Shown here: positions 20,742 through 34,900 of the stretch, piece after piece
Numbering within the stretch: position 1 is the stretch's first letter
How the letters are laid out: every line of letters begins with the position of its first letter
Origin: Manduca sexta
Taxonomy: Eukaryota; Arthropoda; Insecta; Lepidoptera; Sphingidae
Assembly: GCF_014839805.1 (NCBI RefSeq)
Contig: NC_051123.1
Location: forward strand, 13,064,727 to 13,128,726
DNA: 64,000 nucleotides
Direction of reading: 5' to 3'
The notes under the pieces: generated by a model
The model's database searches: none
What the model saw: only the letters and a program-made list of their open reading frames with translations
What the model was told of the DNA's origin: nothing
Made by a program: the position numbers and the translations under genes

Positions 20742-23490
20742 GCAGTCAAAATCAAAGTATTATTGATCGTTGACATTAAGGATTATTATTAGTAAACAGT
20801 TAAATTGTTCTCATAATAAGAACTTGTAAGAGTGATGTGGTGACAAAGATTGAAAGAAGTATGCTGAAATAGTTTGGGTTCGTTCTGAGGATGGATGAAA
20901 GGAAATTATTTCGTTACCGAAAAATAAAACAAGAAAACGTATAACAAATATTATGCTTATTAAAACAATTGACTACAATTTAAGTACAAAATCTTTGAAA
21001 TTGTTTGAAAAACCACTGCAACGTCTGAAGAATTCGCAATAACATTCCAATTACAATTTGTTGATTGTCTGTATTTTTTTTACAAGTGTACCAATATCAA
21101 CTATGAAAAGCAAAAGGCACTTGCTTTATGTACCTATATTAAATAAATGTATCACCGGTGAATACAAAATAACATTAAAAATGTTGGTGTCAGACTAAGA
21201 TGTATCCACACGTCCACATAGTAACGTAATAAATCAAATAAAAAATGTGATATTCCACATTGACAATATTAAATAAATAAATCCGTCGGCCGTGGAACTA
21301 TTCATTTATTTACATATGCTAACAGTTGCTATAATTTATTATAATTTGGACATCAGGTGCAAAACATCAGAAATGTAGGTATCGACAAAAAATTTTGCAA
21401 AAATGATCTATTTTTTTACTTTAATCTTTTATATAATTTCGCTACACCATTTGCTCAGACTTGTTACTAATACTTTCAAAACAGTTATAAAATTTAAAAC
21501 AATAAACAAGAGGCACGACCTATGAGTATGTACGATTCTAACAATTAAATATTTATGCCTACACTATTTGTAAGTTTCAACTAGGTCAACGTAGATAATC
21601 AAAAAGGAGCGAAAATACAAATATTATTATTAATTATTTTATTTTTTTATTGCTTTGAATGTCGACACAAGCTTGCCGTTCGCCGGATTGTAACCGATAC
21701 GACCGCACATAAACAGCAGAAACATCATCCAACCAACCTACCTAGGCGGACTCTCACATATGACAGACCAACCACCAGTGAATATTGATAACTAGGTGGT
21801 CTATCATACCTTTCTTCATACAATAAGTTAATCACATTGGTAACTGTGTTTGCGGCCAGGTCTTTGATTTTGTAAATTCAGTCCTTTTTGATAACTATGT
21901 CATATCGTCACACGATGATATGTACAAAATAACGCTATGGGATTAAGTTCAACATAAAATAAATCACATCATAATGTTATTTCATCCACGAGGACGCGCC
22001 CCACTACTGACCCTTAATGTGCCTAAGCGAGTGCACGCGCACTTTATAATGTTTAGCGTCTAAATTGAGACGTGGATAAGTGTCATTATCACGCGACACC
22101 TCGTACCACCCCGCAACAGCTAGCTCAGACATGGTGCTAGCTCAGACGCGTCTTCATGGATGAAATAACCTATACACACGCTGTAGTACACGGACCTATG
22201 CACAAGACTTTTATTAAATAATCTCAAAATTCCTGTTTATTATTCGTGTATGCTTGAGCGGTTTCAGCGCAAATTTGAATTAAAAATACACAATTCTCGA
22301 CTAAATTTGAGCGTGTCGTAATATTGTTAAAAGCAACGTGTATGCTTTATTCTTATAGACAATTATTCGCAGACAAGTTTTGTATGCAATATCCATAATC
22401 GTATCCGAATTAAATCGTTTGCATTTGACGCCCGCGCTTGTCTATCCATTGCGCAGTTAGATACAGATGTCTCGGATATTACGGATATGAAAATTTACAT
22501 TGTAGGAGCAATTAATGGCACCATAAAAGAATCAAAAATTTATTTCACTTAGTTATGTGCGTCTCTACTGGAAAAATACCAAACGTTTAAAGTCGTTTGG
22601 TAATATTACAAAACTTTTAATTCTGTGCGAGACAGAGATTCTATAATGAAACGTAAATCCCTAAACCATTATTCATACTTTTGAGTTATGCCTTTAATAT
22701 TCCATTTAACAATATATTCAAATATTATTTTTTTAACGTATATAATATATTATTATGAATATCAAACTTTATAATAATTAGGTATTTACTTATCACATAT
22801 AAATGTCATGATAATTTATTGTGTCATTTGTACCTTATAGACGATGCATCACCGTTGATGTATCACGTGTATACGTTGTGCTTGCAGGACATTGGTAGCG
22901 AATCAAACATTAACATCAATTTTGTACCGTTATTTATTATGTTCAGGTGCTACCATTAGTAGGAACATAACAAAAAAAACTACACTATTCCCACGTTTAC
23001 AAAGCGAGCAACTTGTTACAGCGGTGATTATTTGGTGTCAGTTCAATCCGTAACATTAGATACAGTTCATATCACAAATTTTCTAATTACTATACAGTAT
23101 GTCGGGCCATCAACCCACATTGCATATTCAATCTGATATTAATCATACTAATATCACGAATGGATCTGATGGAGAGATAATCACCTTACAGTTGCCGATT
23201 GGGATGGTCTTGATAAGTGTCGTGTAGTGTAACACTTCGTGGCTAACAACGATTTGTAACTACTTTCATGTTGGGATAAGTTCGGATGAATGATCATTGA
23301 TTCGTAATTACTGCTAAAACGTACGAGTCGGAGGCGAGCCTGCTCCGGTCGAGAGCGCAGCCGTATTGTTGCCTGCGGTCGGTACAGTTTCTATGACGAG
23401 ATGGACTGCAAATGCACACACCACGACTATTATTCAAAATGAATAAGAATAATGATTCGCTACTTTTATTTTAGTATGGTTTTTATAAGT
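20742..23490. other. long stretch without recognised genes
   Basis: AT-rich on both strands with only short frames and no splice-bounded coding segment I could support. A GC-richer patch lies at 21990-22150. Confidence 0.6.
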
Positions 23491-23494
23491 AAAA

Positions 23495-23860
23495 ACACCA
23501 CTGGTGCTGCGGCGTGGTGCAGTCTTGTACCTTCACCCTTTTTTCTTTTTTCGCGGGGTTAAACGCGCTGTCGATACATTCACTTGGGGAACGATCGGTA
23601 CGGTTATGTTGGTTTCGCCGGTCTTACGGCCCAATGTTGATGTTAAGGAGTACAGCATGATCCGAGCGATCATTGGACCGAGTCCCTAACCTTATGTACA
23701 CCCTACACCGGCATACAAACCAATACCCGCGGTAGTATCTTTGGCGCATACGGAATGGTCCGGGGTATCTTGTTTCACTAAAATGGCAACGCGAAACCGT
23801 ACTTAAGCCGCATTGCGGCTTCTCTTTAAGCGAAGGGACCTTCCAACTTAACCCTAACTT
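23495..23860. repeat. dispersed repeat, copy related to 29235-29560
   Basis: Shares the string TTGGTTTCGCCGGTCTTACG (T/A variants) and an open peptide VLVSPVLRxNV...IGPSP with 29290-29400. I do not recognise the element; it may be a LINE 5' region. Confidence 0.5.
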
Positions 23861-24767
23861 ATATTAAAAGCCCAACAAATAATATATTAGAAAATGCATT
23901 TTTATTTATAAAATGTCCCTGTAGGGGAATGTATAGAAACCATAGAACTCAGAATGAGGGGTTTTCGGAAATCTTATCACTGCCTGCCGGCATTAATGCC
24001 TTAAGAGTTGATTGGACGGAAACATATAGACACCGCTTTAGTTTTGAAAAAATGATTCACCGGTTTCAACCTAGCGCAAACTCGCGTCGTGCTGGATAAT
24101 GTTCTACGACCGCTTGGTCGTCGACACTCGACACTATCGCCACTCTGCACCGGCAGCGCCACCAAAGCACCGCAGCACACCTGTCCCACTGTATTGAAAT
24201 AGCAAGGGCAAGAACAGGCTAGTTACAAAAACATTTGTTAACAAATTTTTAATTCCCTCGCAGATCTGTGTTTCGTATTTAAATTAAATTTATAGATTAC
24301 TAACCCCTTAATTGGTAACATAATGTTTTATAAAAAAAGATAAAATATTGCGATAAGGCCGTTTTTTCGTCCGTCTAATCCAATTCGATATTACATTTGC
24401 AAATTTTATTTACGCATATTTACGAATACTTACTGAACTGTACTAAGGGAAAAAAAAACAAACATTTGTTCTGTAATCAGCTGACGAGGTGTTTATGTTT
24501 GTACATTTTCCGCAACTAATTTACGTGAGTAATATATAACATCTACTATTATTTTTATTAAGTCCGCACAGGAAGTTTTTAGTCGCCGACAACGTTTGCG
24601 CGTGCATTTCCATATTATGAAATATTAAAACGTGCAGCCCCCAACTGAATACCATTTACTGCGTTTTATTGTTTGAAACGCGTCGTCAGATCGACTTAAA
24701 ACGTCGTGAGTACAGGGCATTAGGCACTAGTAGTACAAAAAATATTCAAAACTTATAAATAACCAAA
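23861..24767. other. no gene seen
   Basis: A moderately GC-rich block at 23930-24190 has a minus-strand frame of 62 codons without recognisable homology. The rest is AT rich. Confidence 0.5.
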
Positions 24768-25188
24768 TATACAGGGTCATTTTGACATTGCGTTACTAAA
24801 TGAAGCCACATACTCGTTTTCCCCTTTGCTGACATCGTACCAAAAATTATCCATTAGTAACGAATATTTTCACCAAAAATCCTGGTTTTTAGTATCCGGA
24901 ATTTATGATGAATAATTCAAAAATCTTAAAAAATTGCGTTACGTTATACTTGAACGGCCCCGCCACGATTGAAGGACAGGTCATAGTGCTCAGGGAACAC
25001 CGACACACGGACTTCATTCCAGAGCTTACTCGTATAATTAAAATTACTTTCTATTAATGTCTATTTTGTTTGAAACTTACATTTTTTTATTTTACATTTA
25101 CGGCTCAAGTAACTTATTGTGTAGTGTTATTTCCAAGTAGATAAGTGTGTGGTATCATTTAGTAACGCAATGTCAAAATGACCGTATA
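24768..25188. mobile_element. MITE with about 35-bp TIRs (TATACAGGGTCATTTTGACA family)
   Basis: Left end TATACAGGGTCATTTTGACA followed by TTGCGTTACTAAATGA; the right end is its reverse complement with a two-base gap (CCGTATA). Partial relatives start at 33944 and 60576. Around 24937-24966 it contains GCGTTACGTTATACTTGAAC, the end of a different repeat also seen at 30900-30930, so it is itself a nested site. Confidence 0.85.
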
Positions 25189-25732
25189 TATTGATGGTGC
25201 ACAACATTCAAAAAATATATTACGATTGTTTTTAAATGGTATCCAAAAGTTAAATTAACTTTTTATATATTATAAATTCGAATTATAAATAGCCTCTACT
25301 TTTCTTATTCATGGGAAAACAAAGGCGTTATTGCACGACTGGGAAGTGAGAGGACCGCTCATTTTGATTTCACCGGTGTAACGACTCAATGTCAACGCTG
25401 GGAAATATACTCCCAGTAGGGTAGCATTTGAATTACTTGTAATTAAAATAAATATTTGGTAACAAAATACATATTTGGTATTTTAATTTCGTCCTAAAAA
25501 AAATATTTGTAAGTAATTCGTATTTTTAATACCTGACACTGTTATTTTAAATAGTATTTACTTAAAATATTTAAAGCTTCATAATACAATTCGTATAACC
25601 TAAACCTTCTTTTGGATACCTTTTTAAAAACAACAACGTTTTTTCAATACATCTTACAGTGTGTATGCATTTTTTTCTCACAATACTAAGGTAAGGTTTT
25701 ACGTTTTTAGAAGATATGTAGTAAAAATAATC
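25189..25732. other. AT-rich DNA beyond the p53 poly(A) site
   Basis: Very AT rich, with ATATTTGGTA and TATTTACTTAAAATA repeats. No gene seen. Confidence 0.6.
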
Positions 25733-25738
25733 TTTATT
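25733..25738 (-). terminator. poly(A) signal of the p53 gene
   Basis: AATAAA on the minus strand, 80 bases after the TAG of the last p53 exon. Confidence 0.75.
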
Positions 25739-25818
25739 AGTTTGCAACACGGTCTACAAAATGTATTGAAAAATACAAAGTACTATGACTGTTCCGTATT
25801 GTGAGTGTATGTGCTCGA

Positions 25819-25995
25819 CTAGAACATCTGAGGAGGTAAGATTCCGCTCAAAAGTTGAATCCCGGCATTCAAGTATGTCTGACAAATTTGCACGACTCGA
25901 GGATCGCTGCAGCCGTAATCTCTAACTAAGTCGTCTGTCAGGTATTGGATACTGGCCAGGGCCATTACCGAGGAGTTCATGACGGCGTCTGGTAA
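25819..25995 (-). CDS. p53: p53 exon 7: C-terminal helical domain and stop
   Basis: Acceptor TTTCCCCCAG precedes TTA CCA GAC. It encodes 58 residues, LPDAVMNSSVMALASIQYLT then DDLVRDYGCSDPRVV through GILPPQMF, ending in TAG. Predicted amphipathic helices here probably serve oligomerisation, the role of this region in p53 proteins; that is inference. Phase 0 matches the exon 6 donor. Confidence 0.88.
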   Translation of the reverse strand, partial: LPDAVMNSSVMALASIQYLTDDLVRDYGCSDPRVVQICQTYLNAGIQLLSGILPPQMF

Positions 25996-28900
25996 CTGGG
26001 GGAAATCAATTCAGGAAATACATGACATGTACTTACATGTGTTACCGACACGTGACACTGCGCTAAAGCTATCGAGTCTCTGAAGGACATCGACTGATTC
26101 CTAGCCGAATTTCAGCCATGATGGCCACTCTCAACGGAGATCAGTCGCGTCCAGATATTATAGTGCACAAGTGTGTGCGCAATACACAAACACTCTCTGT
26201 TCCTTCACTCTCATAGTTCGGTGAGACGGCAATCCGACATGACCGGAGAGAGATCAGGCGCAGGACCAACGGCTTTACGTGCTTTCCGAGGCACGGGGGT
26301 ACCACATCTCCAACTTCCTGACTCCGAGCTGCGATTGAATAATTTTAAGAAGGTAAAACCCAGCCACAATTAATTTTTGGCCGGACCCAGGACTCGAACC
26401 CAGGACCTCAGCGCGGTAGTTGTATTCGATTGCAATTACTACTACGCCACCGAGGCAATCAAAACACATTGTAGGTGCAATTGCTGCTCATTATAACATT
26501 CAACATTTACACCCGTACTCTAAGACGTGTCCTCGAAAATTCCTCGACTCCACTCAACCTCACTGCAGGTAATCTGTTTACTTGGTTCAAAACAAAATCT
26601 GCTCCATTCAACGTCATTTAACACTTATCCTTTCTCGAAGAAAGGAATCAACTGTCAAATTCAAGGTACCTCGCGACTTTCCTTAAGGAAGACTCGAGGA
26701 AAGTTATTGGCTTTGTAAACAGTGTTACAATCCGATTCCTTTATTCTGATATTATTTCAAGTGTGTCAAAAATGGATTCCACCGGTTCCTGCAGTACTTG
26801 TACTATACTCTATACGAATATCTCGAGCGGCGTTATTTTAGAGATGCAAAAAACCCAATAGAATATTCCGAGGACATAGAATTCCAAAGACGCTATCGTT
26901 TTAGAAAAGACACTATTGTGGATTTTATTACCAAATATTTTGGGTAGAAGTGGTTTGGGCACCAACAACCTCACCAGAGGATCCTCAAGATAACTCAAAC
27001 TTTAACCAAGGAATACCATTTTCGAGAATTCCTTGAATTAATTCTCAAGGTAACCTCGATTGAGATAGGTTGAGGAATTTTCGAGGAAACGTCTCAAAGT
27101 GAGAAGAGCCAGTCAGCTTCAAGCATAGCTTTGCTATCGCGGGTGGCGCTGCTCCATGCAAATGTAACTTACAATCAGGCGAGCTATTTGCTCGACTAGC
27201 CATTAGTTTAAAAAAAAGAACTTCACATCGGATAATGCCACCCACGAGAAGCAAAATACGAATTTAAGAGATTAATCTAGCTTTGATAGTTTATTGGAAC
27301 ATATTGTAAGTGATAATTACCGGAGGCTCGAAGTGTTGCTCATTGGTTTCAATATTGTTCGCCGCCGACGCAACGCGGCTCACATCAATGGATTCCACCT
27401 CTGAGGTACTTGAGTCAATGGATTCAGATTCGACAGATAGCAGTCTGGGACGTTTGCGTCTGGAACTCCGAGTGCTCGGAGTCTGGGCACGATTGCCGTG
27501 TGTTTGGTGATTCTTCAGCATATTTTTAAGGTCCCGAAAGGGGCTCGAGCATGATTGTAAGCCCATAACATGCCGTGCGTACGCGTTCCCCCTGCATCCC
27601 ATACACACGGTATTATAAAATGTATTATACAATATAATATAAAATCTACAATAAGAAATAAGCAGCGAGTAGATACAAAGCATGATACAATTATACGCAC
27701 CACATGTCCTCGAGGGTGAAAATGATTTCAATATCTCGATGAATCATTTTTCTGAAGCATTTCTTCGTACATTTCATCTCGTAAATATGTTGGATCTGAG
27801 TACCGGTGGCGGGCACGACGATTGAGAACCAGGACTGCGGGTTGGCCGGCTCCCCCTGCTGGTACACCCCGGGCCCGGGTTGGTACGAGTGCAGAACGCT
27901 CTTGGCCAACACTTCACCCCCTAAGACAATAAATACTAGCAATCAATTGAAGTTTCTGCTGACCAAATTACATTTACAACAGTGTTTTGTAACAAATATT
28001 CCCATCTCAAGTTATACGGATTATAATGTACCAGCAACCCTGATGGATTAGATAGCTAACATCAGTGATGTTTTACAAATAGACGCGTTATACACTAACA
28101 AAATTGCACATAAAAACAGCGCAGTATTTACTATAGTCGAAGCCCTAGCGGCTCGCATTTATACGGCACGAGTGGGCCCGAGTATGCCCGAATTGGCCCG
28201 AGCGACGACTGCCCCATCGCCATGAATTTCATTCACAATTGCAGTATAATTTGTACATTGTCTAAAAACACAGGAAGGCATTTTTTTTATAAAAATACAA
28301 AAAGTTAGTAAGCCGCCTAGCCGCGACAGTGGTTTGAGATTGATTAAGTGAATGTCGGACAATTACCTTGCCTTCGTCTTGCTAGTATTGAGCTTGGACA
28401 ACGTATCTATGTAATAAAAACATCTTAGGCTAACATCATAAACAACAATGTTTGTTCTAGGACTTTTGTCAATTTAGATTTTATGTTCATACAAAAATAA
28501 ATAATTAATTTCATTTCCGCTTTAATGTTATTAATTCTATGCACATCGTGACGATTCGGTAAACAAACTCGTGCCAATCGCGCGGTTGTAAGCGGGGCGG
28601 CGGAGGTGGTTGACCTATTTATCCAACCGCCAGTCTACTTTAATGCGCAGGCGCTATACTCTTACTCCTTGTGTGCCGCGATCTTTCGTCGCCGCGTCGA
28701 TCGATTGTACCTACGGATGAACTCTGAAAGTGAATAATACCTTCTACCAATATTTAATATTAAAAAAGCCTTATAAGAATAATTACGTTAAACGTTGTGA
28801 TTTTGTTTGAAATACTTACCTACATACGATTAATTTCTTTTTAACTTTTTAATGTAGCCGGTCCTAAGCCTGGTAAAGTATGAAGGGATTGTGCACTCAT

Positions 28901-31900
28901 TGTAGGTACATACTGTATACAAAACCCGCGAGCAATTTATATTAACTAGGTAATGAGAATGTGTTATTATTATTGACAACGAAAGCGTGCGCGAGCGTGC
29001 GTCGTCTTCTTTATGAATGAAACATAGACGTACAAATGTCACGACAGTACATATAAAACTTGAAAATATATTTTAATGAATATATAGAGTTATGTCAAAA
29101 CTCATAGAACAAATATAGTTGTTTATGATGTTAGCTAGATAGCTATTTGAAAAATACCAGTAACCTCGCAGGACTATCTAGTCTCAGTCTCAGTCTTACT
29201 GGTATTTTTCAAATAACCCTGTATAATGCACATATTACAATACCATTTGTTTTCCTGCAGGCAGGAAGCGTATCGCTACCACGCGAGGGGTGAGTGGAAC
29301 GGTTGTGTTGGTTTCACCGGTCTTACGGACCAATGTCGGCACTCGGAAGTATAGCATCATGCGAGCGAGCATTGGACCAAGTCCCTACCGCTATGTACGC
29401 TCTACACCAGCTTACCAACCAAAACCCGCGGTGGCCCTCATCGGCGTATACGAGACGGCCCCGGAGTATCTTGTTGCACTGAGATAGTTGCGCGGAACAG
29501 TCTCTGCACTATACCGCATTGCGGCACCTCTGCAATTGTGGGGGCTAAGATGCCCCCGGACGCTGAAGGACGCCTTTGGCGTCTGCAGCATCGGGAGATT
29601 GACGTTGTTGTCCACCTCGTAGTCGCTGTATTCGTGCGAACTGATCCCCCCTGCTCGCTCCGCGGCTCTCAGTGTGTGCCAAGTAGTCGCCTCTTACGAC
29701 AGGTAGAGATGCCGTGGCGGAACTCTTTACATGCCCCCGAACCACAGGGCACGAGGCGCCGGTCAGTCGTCTTCCCGGCGCCTCCTTCGTCTCCTCTGGC
29801 TGCGGACGGGATCGTCCAGCTCACGACCCCGCACTCTCCTTCCGCGAGATGACGCACTCGCAGAAGGAGCCCATCGCTCGCCATGACCTCCTGTCGCTGA
29901 CCATGGCGGTATATTACACTACCACTGCCCCAAAACACCTTATTACTTGTCGCACCTTTAGAATTACTATGACAAATAATTAATTTCGTGTAATTACACG
30001 TAAGTCGATGTTGCATTCGATAGTTTGTCACTTTTCAAATGTTGTGGATTATAAAGTCAATTTAATGTTTTTTTGCACTTGCGTCAATGTAATTCTTAAG
30101 GTATGTTGTGACAGAAATAAATATCAATGATAAGAGTGAACATTGGATACTACGTGGTAAACGCGATTGTTTTCAAATTGCAAATTTTTATTGAAAAATA
30201 ATGTAAATTTTTTAATATTTTCAATTCAGACAAAAAAGTTGCAATCTTTTGAAATCTCACCAACTGTTAATTGTTGCACTAACAGCCGTTCTCAATAAAC
30301 CATCCTGATCTCAATCTTCAATCCGATTTAGAGAATCCATCAGTCACAATAACTCATTTGTAAACGTGTCAAATAAAACTGTTCTGGTAAGTCCATTTTG
30401 GAGATACAATGAGAAGAATGATTGGGACCGTTTATTGAACATTAATGATTGTTAATCACTCAGACATTCTTAACCGTGGCTGCACAGGGTAGGTTTGGCT
30501 GCTGGTAGGATGTTTTATTTCCGCCCGGATAGCGACCACCGTACAGAAGGAGTTAAAACCCGCCATAGTGGCCCACGTAAGTGTGTCGCGCTCCGGGATC
30601 AACCTGTGTATATCCGTTTCCAACGGGCCGGCATAATTGTGTCGACTGCCGAGGGCTAATCATCTCTCGTCAGTCGACATTCTATTTGAGCTTTTTGGGT
30701 TAATACGATGCGTTACAGGGGCGGGAGGGGTTTCGTACAAAGCGTTATGTAACATTGTTTTTTTTTTTATTTTAAAACAATAAAGTATTTTAGCGACGTT
30801 CCGGTATTTTGCATAAAATTATTGTGAATATTAGAAAAAGGCGTACACGCAACGTTACGGCGCGTGACAGGGGGGGGGGGGGTGTCAAAAGTCTTCAAAA
30901 ATTGCGTTACGTACTACTTGAACGGCCCCTAATATACTTACTGGCTGGCCTCAGTTTGTCGTAATGGCTTTTGCAAGTTTCCACTCTTTTCCCAGCTTGA
31001 ATGGGGTTAGCAAATACAGGCATAGCCCGCACATACATCGGCTCATTCCCTGGTAATCTTCCATACTTGAATTGCACCGCGAAAGGTAGATCCGGTTTCA
31101 CGAGCGCAAGGTTGAACCTCCTCGTAAACTGTCAATAAATAATATTTATATTAGTGTTTTTTAGACTTGGAACTCTTAATAACTTTAAAGTTTTTGAGAT
31201 TGACGCAGCATCCACCTTTAGTTATGGCGGGCTGTACTATCTGATTACTATTGTATGGATGATTGTACTTGTTAAGAAATAATAATGATCTTCAATTTAT
31301 ATTTATTACTAGCTTTTGCTCGCGGCTTCGCCCGCGTGAAGGTGGTTTTCCGGGATAAAAGTCCACTGTAAGTCTTGCTACATATTTTATCCCGATTACG
31401 AACTGAAGCAAATTATATATAAATTAAGTATTACTTACAGTATAATGTTTTGGGGATCTCTTTGGAACTAAAACTGTCACCGTAAACGGCAAGAGTTGCA
31501 ATGGTTCCTTGCTAGGGACTCCAAGCAAGATCTGCACAAAATACAAAAAATGTAACTGTAGTTTATACAAACACACGAGTTGAAAAATTAACAAAAGATT
31601 ACTATACAAATACAATACGGATGCGAATTATACTTAATATCAAAACGTACCGACATCCTCGTTAGCAAGTATAGAATAGACTTAAAATTTAGGAGATAAA
31701 CATTACACAAATGAAGGTGCAACTAAGGGCGTGTATAAGAAAGGCAAATAATGTAGGATATGTTGGCTGCGGCAATGCGAGTGCAAAGTGCCACACGAAA
31801 CACGTGTTGTGATTTCACATTTGCGGCACTTCTGTTCATCCCAACACGTAGCGTGTGCTCTGCGTCTTTGTATAGGTACTTTTAGAGCATGTGGCGTGTT

Positions 31901-34900
31901 GTGTTGTACTAGCTGTGTACTTCTATTTATTTATTTTCTAATACACAGTCATTACAGACATGTTCCAAAGTGATAATGTGGGGTATTATTAATGTAAAAT
32001 CAAAAAACAATTATAAAACAAAAAAACAAAACATTATTAAAAATAGAACAATATAAAACATAAAATGAATAAATACTAATTATTAGGTATAAGATAGATA
32101 ATGGTTACAAGAGATTAGTTCCAGCCGCTGCTCGAGTGGGCTTCAGGAAACATTTCAAGATAGAATTGATAGAGTAGTCCGTACGTATTTTGTTCCCTGC
32201 TACTTCATCGATTAGACTTCTCACCCAGTTATGACTATACGCCGACTGCTTGTTAACTGAACATTTAAATTATGTATTGTAAAATTGTTAAAGCTTACAA
32301 CAGATCGTATACATACGTGTTATATGGAAAAACATTCAACGAACTAGCTAATTACTGATGCTGAAATTACTATTAAACGGAGGTTTCGCGGAGAGCTGTG
32401 TCATACAGAACAGGCTGACAGTGAACTGCAAACTAAAATGCACACGATGCGATGTTGTGTCAATTCCTTTGTTAGGAATTGTGGTGGTTCGTGCGGAGAA
32501 ACTACAAGAGCTAAAACTCGAGAGCATAACGCCTGAGCTGGGATAACTTAGAACAATATTGGTCATATCAGTGGTGCGTGAAGAAGCTACTAGGCAAGCC
32601 GGTATAAATGTGCCGACTGTTAAGGGACGTTTCATCTCTTGGAGAATTGGAAAACAAAATTCACTTTACTTCACTTAACACTAAGCGCAGTGGAGCTACA
32701 GTTTTCTCTGCTATGAATAAAAAAAAAACTGTTACGTCGCGTCAATTAGCCCACATTACTACCTATCTGGATTACCTAATCTATACTTAACATTTCCACA
32801 TTCCTATATTTAGGGTCAAGCCACGAAGTCGCCACTCGAGCGGCAACGCGGGCGATTTTGTATCAGAGACTTTCGCGCCCTCACACACACACACCAGTAC
32901 AACTGCAGTAAGCCAGGACCGGCACGGATTTTATGACACCGAACGGTAAAGCTCAGTGAGTCTCGGGGAACAATAATCTGTCTTTATCCCGCAACGAAAT
33001 TAATCAAATAGAAAGATAGGGAAGAGTTGGAAATATTAATTGTCCACTTCCCTTCAAAACCAAGCGAGAGACCAATAATGAAGGAGACATTAAATCTCAA
33101 GTATAGGGAAATTTACAACTAGAGAAACAGGTAAAAAACAGCGCCACGAATAAAAATGTAATAATACGGTACTGTTACATATAAAATACAATTACGAAGC
33201 ATTTTCAAATAGTGATAAGAAATAAAACACAATAAAGTAGCCATTCATTAACTACTTAAATTTGATCGCTTACCTCCTACGACATTATACCTACTGGCGC
33301 GCCTCCAGGTCGAGTGGTGCGCGAGCGGCGGCGCGGCGCGACGTGCCTCATTTAAATGAACGATGTTTAAGTTCATGATTTTTGATCGTATGATTCATTT
33401 CCACGAACAAAATCATGACTTTTTTAATTTTACTTTATTATATAGATATCTGTGTGGAACTACTACTACTGTATATATTTGAAGCAAAATATACATAATA
33501 TCTACGTACACGTTTATACAAAAAAAAAAGAAACTAATCTAGAATGAAGAATATTTGTAAATACATATGCCGGTATTTAAAAAAGATATTTACTACTCTA
33601 CTGCAACACGTGCAAAGCATGAAACAAACCAAACGATGAGAGTAAAAAAGCTTACAATTTAATTAGAATCCACATAACTAATGCGTAGTTTCGATTTTCA
33701 AGGCCAAAGTTTGTATTTGGTAACCATTTCGCTGTGGAGTCTACAAATCCATGCCCATCAATAAAAATTCAGACCTGTAGAGAAAGTCCATAGGTAAGTG
33801 AGGCATCCGGCCGTAATACTTAAAAAACGCACAGCCAAGAAAGACAGTGACCAGTGGGCTAGGATTACGAGACCAATTTTTAAGTATCACGAGCTCAGTT
33901 CAATGCCAACAACGATACCCGTATTCACAATACTAACCCTGTATTGTATAGGGTCATTTTTACATTGCGTTACTAAATGAAATCACATACTCGTCTTCAC
34001 CTTTGCTGACATCGCGCCAAAAGTCATCCATTAATAACAAATATTTTCAACAAAAATCCTAGTTTTAGTTTTCTGATTTTTTGATCATTTATTAATTTAA
34101 TGCGACTATGGCTATATTTTTGCTGTCCGGCCAGCTGCGTCAGACCCGTGACGTCACGGTCTCTATTCTAACCGGCGTCAACCAGTCTCGACTCATCGTG
34201 TTAATACAATATTGGTGTAATTCCGAATTCCGATGCATATGCAGTTAATCACTACACAACTTTATGTACTCTCATTATATCTTTACATTTTGTTGATTCA
34301 TTTATATTTAGGTTTTCTGCTGATTTTATAACTTGCTACAAGCCAGGGAATCAAATTTATTTGTTGCATGTTTTCCACCTGGTAGCCTACAAACACGGGC
34401 ATCATGTCCGCTTCCACTCTTTACAATATCCTTTTTTCTTTGTTTCTCACGTGAAATTTTGCGATAGTCACTAGGAACCGAATTGAAAAGTAAGGATTTA
34501 ATGAATATAGTGGTTTTAATTTCTTCAGCGTGTTTATAAAACGAAATACATATTGTACCGAAATCAACAGCGTCACTGTGTGCACGACCATCACCGATGA
34601 GTCCGCGTGCGCTCTACAAAATATTTAACGTTCCTACAGCCGCGACAAACTATTTCATTGAATGAATACAAAGCCGTCACCGTGATAGCCAGTTTACGAA
34701 GAACCCTTGTGTAAAATAATTGTCCACTATCGAATAGCATAAATAGATTTAGATCAAGCGATGAACCTAGCGAAAATTGTATCTTCAACATAAGGCACAA
34801 TATCGCAAGGTAACTCAAACTTATAGCACGTACCGCTATTTAATGTAATAAAAGACAATGATTGAAAAAATAAATGACGGTATCTAAATGAACAAAACAA

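Noticed and set aside
29290..29860. Several overlapping frames of 60-120 codons
   Set aside because: High GC in a LINE-leader-like repeat keeps all frames open; the shared peptide with 23504-23689 follows nucleotide similarity of the repeat.
32358..32635. Overlapping open frames on both strands
   Set aside because: No splice-bounded coding segment and no family resemblance I can defend; probably degraded transposon.
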